Shown here: positions 1-6,020 of the stretch, one piece after another | How positions within the stretch are numbered: the first letter of the stretch is position 1 | Layout of the letters: each line of letters starts with the position of its first letter | Origin: Mycobacterium colombiense | GTDB lineage: Bacteria > Actinomycetota > Actinomycetes > Mycobacteriales > Mycobacteriaceae | Assembly: GCF_003284935.1 (NCBI RefSeq) | Contig: NZ_QMEV01000013.1 | Coordinates: 33,892-97,891 of the forward strand | Direction: 5' to 3' | Length of the DNA stretch: 64,000 bases | The notes under the pieces: model-generated | Databases searched by the model: none | Seen by the model: only the letters and a program-made list of their open reading frames with translations | What the model was told of the DNA's origin: nothing | Translations under genes and position numbers: made by a program

Positions 1-162
1 CTGATGAACAAGGACCTGGGCCTGGCGATGGATGCGGTGTCCTCCACCGGATCGGCGGCGCCGCTGGGCTCCCACGCCGCCGAGATCTACGCGAAATTCG
101 CCGCCGCCCACGCCGACAAGGATTTCAGCGCGGTCATCGAGATGCTGCGGGCGCCTGAATAG
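1..162 (+). CDS. mmsB: 3-hydroxyisobutyrate dehydrogenase, C-terminal end only
   Basis: This is the last 53 codons of a gene entering from the left edge, in frame 1 and ending at TAG. The product would oxidise 3-hydroxyisobutyrate to methylmalonate semialdehyde in valine degradation. The segment begins LMNKDLGLAMDA; the KDLGLA signature belongs to the C-terminal all-helical domain of the beta-hydroxyacid dehydrogenase family. It is followed by a typical amphipathic tail (SHAAEIYAKF...FSAVIEML). The NAD-binding half and catalytic lysine lie outside the window. The family call is firm. The symbol mmsB rests on resemblance to mycobacterial MmsB and on the neighbouring gene order. Confidence 0.8.
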   Translation: MMNKDLGLAMDAVSSTGSAAPLGSHAAEIYAKFAAAHADKDFSAVIEMLRAPE

Positions 163-171
163 CGTCCACCG

Positions 172-215
172 TCGACTTGTTGCGAGAAGTCGGCCGATTC
201 GGCGCAACAACGCGA
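172..215. terminator. Inverted repeat between convergent genes, possible bidirectional terminator
   Basis: TTGTTGCG at 177-184 is repeated as its exact complement CGCAACAA at 203-210, with a CGGCCG core in the loop. The repeat starts about 15 bases after the mmsB stop and lies before the stop of the convergent MarR gene. There is no clear T-tract. Hairpins without T-tracts are often proposed as terminators in mycobacteria, so the role is inferred from position and symmetry. Confidence 0.4.
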
Positions 216-237
216 CGTTGGGCGCGGGGGGCTAGGG

Positions 238-744
238 CTAGAAGTCACCGGCGTTGCGCCGCAACGTTTCAATGCTCGCCGCCAGGTTCTGCGATTCGGT
301 GTCGGTCATCCCGATGTCGGCGAACACCTGCTTGTTGAGGGTGACGGTGGCGTCCTCGACCATGGAGCGGCCCAGGTCGGTGATCTGCACCAGCGTGGTG
401 CGCCCGTCGGTGGGGTGCGGTACCCGTTGCACCAGTCCGTCGGCCTCCAGCCGCCGGATGGCGTGCGTCACGCTGGTGACATGGACCTGCAACCGGTCGG
501 AGGCCTTGGTGATGGGCAGCGCCCCGGTCCGGCTGAACGCCAACAGCCGCAGCAGTTCGTACCGCGAGAAGCTCAGGTCGTAGGGGCGCAGCGCGGTCTC
601 GACCCGCGCCAGCAGGATCTGGTGCGCGCGCATCACCGAGGTCACCGCCACCATGCCCGGTGCCACGTCACCCCACCCGGAGCGCTCCCAATTGGCTCGC
701 GCCGCGGCGATCGGATCGCGCTTGTCCGGTTGTGATTGCGCCAC
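238..744 (-). CDS. MarR-family transcriptional regulator (Rv0737-like)
   Basis: This 168-residue cytoplasmic DNA-binding protein matches the usual MarR size. A winged helix-turn-helix occupies roughly residues 55-115: LSFSRYELLRLL, then ASDRLQVHVTSVTHAIRRLEADGLVQR, then a wing with the typical D-G-R-T (HPTDGRTTLVQIT). Helices on both sides would form the dimer interface. The start is GTG at 744, with AAGGGG a few bases upstream. Only 17 bases separate it from the aminotransferase stop, so it is probably the last gene of the ThDP/ketosynthase operon and could control it or its SigL circuit. In M. tuberculosis the homologue sits directly beside rslA; here about 10 kb of other genes intervene. 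The ligand is unknown. Confidence 0.85.
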   Translation of the reverse strand: MAQSQPDKRDPIAAARANWERSGWGDVAPGMVAVTSVMRAHQILLARVETALRPYDLSFSRYELLRLLAFSRTGALPITKASDRLQVHVTSVTHAIRRLEADGLVQRVPHPTDGRTTLVQITDLGRSMVEDATVTLNKQVFADIGMTDTESQNLAASIETLRRNAGDF

Positions 745-761
745 GCCCCTTCTTACCGCAC

Positions 762-1814
762 TTAGCGCCCGGGTGTGGCCTTTCCCAGCGCCGACAGCAC
801 CGCCGTCGTCGACGCTCGGCTGCCCACGGTGATCCGCGCACCACCGTCGGCGTAATACCGCACCCGGGGGCCGCTGTCGCCGAAAACCTCACGCCACGGC
901 CGACACTGCCCACCGCGGCAGGGCAGATACATGAAATTCGCATGCGCGTCGGTGGTGTCGATCCCCATCGCGCTGAGGCGCTTCCGCAGATGGCGGCGTT
1001 CGGCGGTGATCAACCGGATGCGGCGCAGCAGTTCGTCTTCCGCGTGATAGGACGCCGCCACCGCAAGCAAACTGGTGATCGCGATGCCGAACGGCAACTG
1101 CTGGGACCACAGCATCCGGGCCAGCTCGGCCGACGCCACCGCGTAACCGATCCGCAGCCCCGCGAGGCCGTAGGCCTTGGAAAAGGTCCGCACCACCACC
1201 ACGTTGGGAAAGCGCGCGACCAGCGCCGCCACGTCGAAACGGTGCTCGGCCGCGGTGAACTCGATATAGGCCTCGTCGAGCAGCACGACGGTGTCGCGCG
1301 GCACCCGGCGGAGAAACCGGAACACGGCGGCCGTGGGCTCGATGGTGCCAGTCGGGTTGTGCGGCCGGCACACCACCACCACCCGCGCCTGCCCGGCCGC
1401 GTCGGCCAGCGCGCCGAGGTCGTTGTGGCCGCGCTCGTCGAGCGGGACGAGCGACGGATTCAGCCGCGCCATCTGCGCGACGATCGGATAGCCGTCGAAC
1501 GTCGGCGATGACATCGCCATCGTGTCACCCGGCGACGTCAGCGCACGCAACGCCTGCAACACGACACCCGTCGCCCCCGCACCCAGCACCACCCGGTCCG
1601 CGGACACACCGATGTGGGCGGCGATCACGTCGCGCAACCGTTCCGGCAGGAACTCCGGATACCGGTTCGCCGCGCCAACGGACCGGATCAGCGCCGAACG
1701 GACCGCCGGCAGCGGGGGAAACGGATTCTCGTTGAGCGACAGGGCAAACGGATCCACCGCGCTGGGCAGCGCTTCGCAGATCCCGCCGTCCATCAGGCCC
1801 GGGACGCGGTGCAT
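762..1814 (-). CDS. HisC-like PLP-dependent aminotransferase (class I/II fold)
   Basis: A 350-residue fold-type I aminotransferase resembling histidinol-phosphate aminotransferase. Visible elements are an N-terminal substrate-arm motif SLNENPFPPLP (residues 26-36), NPTG at 153-156 that packs on the cofactor, LLDEAY at 178-183 holding the PLP-ring aspartate, and SKAYGLAGLRIGY with the Schiff-base lysine at about K213. Its ATG overlaps the ketosynthase stop as TGATG, suggesting coupled translation. An upstream in-frame extension is Arg-rich shadow sequence and is not used. Its setting among ThDP, ketosynthase and SRPBCC genes, away from his genes, suggests amination of a keto intermediate in a specialised pathway. 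The substrate cannot be read from sequence; true HisC activity is the alternative. Confidence 0.8.
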   Translation of the reverse strand: MHRVPGLMDGGICEALPSAVDPFALSLNENPFPPLPAVRSALIRSVGAANRYPEFLPERLRDVIAAHIGVSADRVVLGAGATGVVLQALRALTSPGDTMAMSSPTFDGYPIVAQMARLNPSLVPLDERGHNDLGALADAAGQARVVVVCRPHNPTGTIEPTAAVFRFLRRVPRDTVVLLDEAYIEFTAAEHRFDVAALVARFPNVVVVRTFSKAYGLAGLRIGYAVASAELARMLWSQQLPFGIAITSLLAVAASYHAEDELLRRIRLITAERRHLRKRLSAMGIDTTDAHANFMYLPCRGGQCRPWREVFGDSGPRVRYYADGGARITVGSRASTTAVLSALGKATPGR

Positions 1815-2824
1815 CAGCCCCGCCCACCCCAGCGCACCGCGGCGGCGGCGGCGAAGTCGCCGGCATGCGCGAAGGCCGCCATCAGCACCACGTCCCCGGC
1901 CGCGAGCCGACCGTCGGATATGGCGCGGTCCAGATTGATCGGGATGCCGGCGCCGAACAGGTTGCCGCACTCATCGAAGGTGTCGAGGTGTCTCGACTGC
2001 GGCACCTCGAGCGCGTCGCGCCAGTTGCGCAGAAACGCCCGGTTCGGCTGGTTGGTGACCAGCAGGTCGATGTTCTTGGCGGCCAACCCGATTCGATCGC
2101 ACACCGCCAGCGCCACCTCGGGGACCTGCCGGTTGCCGCGGGCCAGCACCTTGGTGATCTTGCTTTCGGTGAAGCCGATGCTGCCCTCGCCGGGCCCGGC
2201 CTGCCACCACTTGCGGGGCGGGTCGTAGGAGAGCGTCATCTCGCCCGCGTACTCGCCGTAGTTGCGGCACTCGATATCCAAGATGGGCGATTGGTCGCCC
2301 ACCGTGACCAGTCCCACCGCGGCCCCGTCGCCGGGCACCGCGGACTGCGCCTTGCGCCGGATCGTGGGCTGGTCGAAGAATTGACCGGCCGCGTTCTGCG
2401 CGATCGCAATCAGCGCGGTGTGCCCTTCGCCCGCGGCCAGCAGTTTGCGGGCGACGTTGAGCGCCAAGACAAATGCGCCGCAGCCGCCGTTGTTCAGGTC
2501 GAGCACCCACGACGGTCGCATGCCCAGCCGGTGCGCGATGCCACCGCCTTGGCCGTAGAACGCCATGTCGGGCACCTGGGTGTGGGTGATCAGCACGTCG
2601 GCGCCTTCGATGACGTCGTGACCATGCCGCTCGATCAGGCCCTGGGTCGCACGTTCGATCATGTCGATGGAACTCTCGTCCGCGCCGACGTGATGGCGGA
2701 ACTTGGGCGCGCGGAACATCACGTTCTCACGCAGGTCGTCGGATTCGGCGAACCGCGCATAGTAGTCGGCGGGGATCCGCTCGCCCGGCAGGTACGTGGA
2801 GACATCGATCAGGCTGACGCTCAT
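1814..2824 (-). CDS. Ketosynthase III (FabH/HMG-CoA synthase fold) homologue with altered active site
   Basis: A 336-residue thiolase-fold protein of KAS III size. The nucleophile region is LDLNNGGCGAFVLAL, placing the acyl-accepting cysteine at C115. The oxyanion asparagine motif is present as GNLFGAGIP near N288. Where FabH has His-Gln-Ala-Asn this protein has NQPN (258-261), so the catalytic histidine position is asparagine. That argues against ordinary decarboxylative malonyl condensation and for an acyl-transfer or unusual ligation role, as in KAS III-like acyltransferases of natural-product pathways. It lies 4 bases after the SRPBCC gene and overlaps the aminotransferase start. The fold call is firm; the reaction is inferred. 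Confidence 0.75.
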   Translation of the reverse strand: MSVSLIDVSTYLPGERIPADYYARFAESDDLRENVMFRAPKFRHHVGADESSIDMIERATQGLIERHGHDVIEGADVLITHTQVPDMAFYGQGGGIAHRLGMRPSWVLDLNNGGCGAFVLALNVARKLLAAGEGHTALIAIAQNAAGQFFDQPTIRRKAQSAVPGDGAAVGLVTVGDQSPILDIECRNYGEYAGEMTLSYDPPRKWWQAGPGEGSIGFTESKITKVLARGNRQVPEVALAVCDRIGLAAKNIDLLVTNQPNRAFLRNWRDALEVPQSRHLDTFDECGNLFGAGIPINLDRAISDGRLAAGDVVLMAAFAHAGDFAAAAAVRWGGRG

Positions 2825-2828
2825 GGTG

Positions 2829-3476
2829 TCACCTCATCCATACCGGCGTCACCGGCAGCCCGTTGCGGTGGCGGTACTCGGCGATCGCCTTGAGGTTGCG
2901 CAGCTCCAGGTAATGCCCGGCGCCGAACATGTCCCAGAAGTCGCCGACCCACACCGGGCGCTGGGCGGGCGCGGTCTCCGGATAGGGGTTGTGGTCGTAG
3001 AACGGGTGGTGGCAATTCGTCCACAGCACAACCGATCCCGGTTTATCGAGGACCACCGCCGCGTCGACGACGCGCATCAGATAGATCATCCACAGGTGCT
3101 TGCCCTGATCCCAGGCGCAGTGGTAGTCCACGGTCCGGGCCTGCGCGTTGGCGACCGTGCGGGTGTAGATCTCGGTCTCCGAGCCGAGCCGATCGTGGGC
3201 CAGCCACAGCCCGGGTTCGTCGGTGGGCGTGAATCCGCGCAGGCTGTAGGTCCACTCCTCGAGGCTGCGGGTGTCGGCCATGTACTCATACAACTCGTCG
3301 GGTGGACAGTCGACGTAATCGTTGACGGTGCAGTACTGCCCGAAGACCTGATCGTGCGGGTATACCGACCGCATCATGTCCATGATGATGGGCGTGGCCT
3401 TCTCCCTGGGACTGGTTTCGATGCGGGTGACCCCGTCGATCAGGTCGGGGATGTCCTCAAGCGCTGGCAGCGACAT
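2829..3476 (-). CDS. SRPBCC/START-like small-molecule-binding protein
   Basis: A 215-residue cytoplasmic protein starting at ATG 3476 (MSLPALEDIPD); the reading frame upstream is shadow sequence. The stretch YVDCPPDELYEYMADTRSLEEWTYSLRGF is the usual N-terminal signature of polyketide cyclase, aromatase and lipid-transport SRPBCC domains: substrate-pocket strand, helix, then W. Tryptophan- and histidine-rich segments (LWTNCHHPFYDHNPY, VGDFWDMFGAGHYLEL) follow in the C-terminal half. It overlaps the end of the ThDP gene by 20 bases and precedes the ketosynthase by 4. In that setting a cyclase or intermediate-holding role is plausible. I do not recognise a characterised orthologue. Confidence 0.6.
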   Translation of the reverse strand: MSLPALEDIPDLIDGVTRIETSPREKATPIIMDMMRSVYPHDQVFGQYCTVNDYVDCPPDELYEYMADTRSLEEWTYSLRGFTPTDEPGLWLAHDRLGSETEIYTRTVANAQARTVDYHCAWDQGKHLWMIYLMRVVDAAVVLDKPGSVVLWTNCHHPFYDHNPYPETAPAQRPVWVGDFWDMFGAGHYLELRNLKAIAEYRHRNGLPVTPVWMR

Positions 3477-5199
3477 TGGTCTGGTTCTCCTTAGCAAGCG
3501 AAATATGGTTCGCGACAGCACCTTTGATGGGTGCCGCCGCGAGAAACGGCGCAAAAGGCGGGATCTCGTCAGCGTTGCACTCGACACTGACCACCGCCGG
3601 ACCGTCGATGCCGAGGGCGGCGCCCATGGCCGCCGCGAACCCATCGACGTCGTTGACGTCCACCGACGTCAAGCCCGGGAACATCGCCGCCAGCCCGGCA
3701 CCCAGCCGGCTGGGGCGAAAACGGTTGTAGCTGTACAGGTTGTCATAGAACAACTGCTCGCGGGTCACACACATCGCGTGCGCGTTGTTGTTGAACAGGA
3801 CGAACGTCACCGGTAGCCGATACTGCACCGCGGTGTGCACCTCCATGCCGTGCATGAAGAACGCGCCGTCCCCGGCGATCACGACGGTGCGGCCGCCGGG
3901 CCGGCCACTGCTGGCACGCCCGAAAGTCATTCCGATCCCCGCCCCGAAGCTGTAGCCCATCCCGCCCATCCCGAGCGCGACGGCAAACCTGCCGCCGCGG
4001 CGCGCCGGCAGGTAGTGGATGGCGGCGGCGCCGGTGTTGCCGGCGTCGACCACGATGTCGGCCCCGTCGGGCAGGACGCCGTCCAGCACGGCCATGGCGT
4101 CGCGGTACCGCACGCCCGGCCCGGCGAAGGGCGGCGGCGCCAGCTCGTTGGGCCGCAGCGCGCCCGGCACCCGCACCTTCGCGGGCCGTCCCGGACCCGA
4201 GAGCGCCAGGGTCAGCATGCGCAGCGAGCCGCGCAGGTCGTCGGTGTGCACGTGCGGGCATGCGACATACGGCGGCGCAGACCCGAGCGACACCGTCGGC
4301 ACCGCCGCCAGAGCGCCGTCCAACCCGGTGCGCGCGGTGACCGCCAGGCGCGTGCCCACGATCAGGCATACGGCGCTGCTGGCCACCGCTTCAGCCACAC
4401 CCGGGTGGCCCATGACGCCCGTCACCCCGAGCGCGGACGACGATCCGAGGCCGGGTGTGCCGGCGACGTCTTTGGCGTCGGGCACGGTGGCCACCCGCGC
4501 GCGCAACACCGCGCGCAGGGCTTCGAGCTCGACGCGGGCGTCGTCGCGGGCGACCTGCTCACCGACGATGATGGTCACCGGGCCGCTGGCGTCGCGCAGC
4601 ATTTCGGCGATCGAGTCCGGATTGCCGATGGGGCGCTGACCCTCGACCGGCCTGCCGCCCTGGCCGCACTCCAGGGTTGCTTGCTGAATGTCCTTGGGCA
4701 GCAACAGGACCGCGGGGCCGCCGGTGCGTGCCGCGGCGATCGCGCGAGGCAGCGACGCGACGATGTCGGCGGGTGTCCGCAGCCGCTGACAGAACAGCGA
4801 CACCGCCGAGAACAGCGCCTCGGCGTTCAGCGATCCGTTTGCGCCGCTGGTGTCCTGGAAGCTGCCCTGGCCGTCCATGGCGGTGGCGGGCTGACCGACC
4901 AACGCCAGCACCGGCACCCGGCTGGCGAGCGACTCGCCCAGCCCGGCGACCAGGTTCAGCGCTCCCCCGCCCGAGGTCGCGGCCACCACACCCAGGCCGG
5001 CCCCGCCGCGGCTGTACCCGTCGGCCATGGTGGCCGCGGAGAACTCGTGCTTGGCCAGCACGGCGTCGATGCCGGGCCGGAAGTGGGCGGCGTCGTACAC
5101 GTCCTCGATGTTGGCGCCGTCCACACCGAAGAGGTGGTCGACCCCGATTGCCGCGAGGTGCCCGACGATGTGGTCGGCCACCCGGTACCTGCCGAGCAT
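3457..5199 (-). CDS. ThDP-dependent enzyme of the acetolactate synthase/decarboxylase family
   Basis: A 580-residue protein with the three-domain layout of ThDP enzymes. The PYR domain comes first, with the cofactor-activating glutamate at E52 (KHEFSAATMADGYSRG). A central DHS-like domain spans about 190-345. The PP domain carries the ThDP/Mg signature GDG (443-445) through FNNN (470-472). The start is ATG 5199 (MLGRYRVADHIVGHL) with AGGAG 11 bases upstream. It is the first gene of a five-gene operon behind a SigL-type promoter. Such enzymes decarboxylate 2-keto acids and ligate the activated aldehyde to an acceptor. Ordinary IlvB is unlikely: there is no small-subunit gene and the neighbours are ketosynthase and aminotransferase genes. 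Substrate unknown. Confidence 0.8.
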   Translation of the reverse strand: MLGRYRVADHIVGHLAAIGVDHLFGVDGANIEDVYDAAHFRPGIDAVLAKHEFSAATMADGYSRGGAGLGVVAATSGGGALNLVAGLGESLASRVPVLALVGQPATAMDGQGSFQDTSGANGSLNAEALFSAVSLFCQRLRTPADIVASLPRAIAAARTGGPAVLLLPKDIQQATLECGQGGRPVEGQRPIGNPDSIAEMLRDASGPVTIIVGEQVARDDARVELEALRAVLRARVATVPDAKDVAGTPGLGSSSALGVTGVMGHPGVAEAVASSAVCLIVGTRLAVTARTGLDGALAAVPTVSLGSAPPYVACPHVHTDDLRGSLRMLTLALSGPGRPAKVRVPGALRPNELAPPPFAGPGVRYRDAMAVLDGVLPDGADIVVDAGNTGAAAIHYLPARRGGRFAVALGMGGMGYSFGAGIGMTFGRASSGRPGGRTVVIAGDGAFFMHGMEVHTAVQYRLPVTFVLFNNNAHAMCVTREQLFYDNLYSYNRFRPSRLGAGLAAMFPGLTSVDVNDVDGFAAAMGAALGIDGPAVVSVECNADEIPPFAPFLAAAPIKGAVANHISLAKENQTNVAASA

Positions 5200-5220
5200 G
5201 CGCTGACGTTCTCCTGACGC

Positions 5221-5251
5221 CGCAAAGGGCCGTGATATTTGCCCTTTTGCG
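5221..5251 (-). promoter_or_regulatory. Inverted repeat in the leader of the ThDP operon
   Basis: CGCAAAGGGC at 5221-5230 and GCCCTTTTGCG at 5241-5251 are complementary apart from one extra T, with a 10-base AT-rich loop. If transcription starts about 7 bases after the -10 element (near 5247), the mRNA would begin with the 7-bp stem AAAGGGC/GCCCTTT. The AGGAG Shine-Dalgarno would then follow at 5215-5211. The repeat could be a 5'-terminal stabilising hairpin or the operator of a regulator such as the MarR protein at the operon end. Confidence 0.55.
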
Positions 5252-5253
5252 AA

Positions 5254-5281
5254 GAAACGAGGTAGATGCCCGGCCGGTTCA
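5254..5281 (-). promoter_or_regulatory. SigL-type promoter of the ThDP/ketosynthase operon
   Basis: Read on the minus strand, TGAACC (5281-5276) is followed by exactly 16 bases and then CGTTTC (5259-5254). Both hexamers and the spacer length are identical to the element in front of sigL at 12301-12274. ECF sigma factors recognise GAAC-type -35 and CGT-type -10 boxes, and the published SigL consensus as I recall it is TGAACC with CGT. The predicted start is about 47 bases before the ATG at 5199. Assignment to SigL is an inference from this match. Confidence 0.7.
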
Positions 5282-5290
5282 TTGCCGCCA

Positions 5291-5318
5291 TGAACCGTTC
5301 GCCGGTCGCCATCGTGGT
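5291..5318 (+). promoter_or_regulatory. SigL-type promoter of the ABC transporter, probably leaderless
   Basis: TGAACC (5291-5296), 16 bases, then CGTGGT (5313-5318), diverging from the promoter at 5281-5254. The two -35 boxes form an inverted repeat, GGTTCA and TGAACC, 9 bases apart. The transporter ATG is at 5325, the usual distance from a -10 to the +1, so the transcript should begin at or next to the start codon. That agrees with the lack of a Shine-Dalgarno there. Confidence 0.65.
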
Positions 5319-5324
5319 GTTGAG

Positions 5325-6020
5325 ATGACCATCGAACTGCGCAACGTGGTGCGCGAGTACCGGGTCGGCGGTCACACGGTGCGGGCACTCGACGAGGTCA
5401 GCCTGCGGCTCGCGGACGGGCAGTTCGTGTCGATCGTCGGACCCTCGGGCGCCGGGAAAAGCACGCTGCTGCATCTGCTCGGGGCGCTGGATTCCCCCGA
5501 TTCCGGGTCGATCACGTTCGACGGCGAAGAGATCGGGCGACTCGGCGACGAGCAACAGTCGCGGTTCCGCCACCACCGGGTGGGCTTCATCTTTCAGTTC
5601 TTCAACCTGCTGCCGACGCTGTCGGCGTGGGAGAACGTGGCCATTCCCAAACTGCTCGACGGTGTCCGGCTCGGCAGCGCCAAGCCGGAGGCGATCCGGT
5701 TGCTCGAGCGCGTCGGGCTCGGCGACCGGACCCGGCACCGGCCCGCCGAGCTGTCCGGCGGCCAGATGCAGCGGGTCGCGGTGGCGCGCGCGTTGATGAT
5801 GAATCCCCCGCTGATTCTCGCCGACGAGCCGACGGGCAACCTGGACTCGGCGACGGGAGCGTCCATTTTGGCGCTGCTGGCCGAGGTGGCGCACGAGGAC
5901 GCTCGCGACCGGCTGGTGGTGATGGTGACCCACAACGCCGACGCGGCCGCGGCCACCGACCGGGTGATCACCCTGCAGGACGGCCGGGTCGGTTCGGACG
6001 TGATGGCGGTCGCCGGGTGA
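5325..6020 (+). CDS. ABC transporter ATP-binding protein, MacB/LolD type
   Basis: A 231-residue cytoplasmic ATPase with all nucleotide-binding motifs: Walker A GPSGAGKST, a Q-loop in FIFQFFNLLPTLSAWENV, signature LSGGQMQ, Walker B LILADEPTGNLDS and switch histidine in VMVTHN. The Q-loop/NLLPTLSAWENV and DEPTGNLDS wording is typical of the MacB, LolD and FtsE subfamily, which pairs with FtsX-type permeases. The ATG at 5325 begins MTIELRNVVREY; upstream frame-open sequence belongs to the opposite-strand gene. Its stop overlaps the permease GTG as GTGA. With the permease it probably exports a lipid or small product, plausibly that of the divergent enzyme operon. Confidence 0.9.
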   Translation: MTIELRNVVREYRVGGHTVRALDEVSLRLADGQFVSIVGPSGAGKSTLLHLLGALDSPDSGSITFDGEEIGRLGDEQQSRFRHHRVGFIFQFFNLLPTLSAWENVAIPKLLDGVRLGSAKPEAIRLLERVGLGDRTRHRPAELSGGQMQRVAVARALMMNPPLILADEPTGNLDSATGASILALLAEVAHEDARDRLVVMVTHNADAAAATDRVITLQDGRVGSDVMAVAG

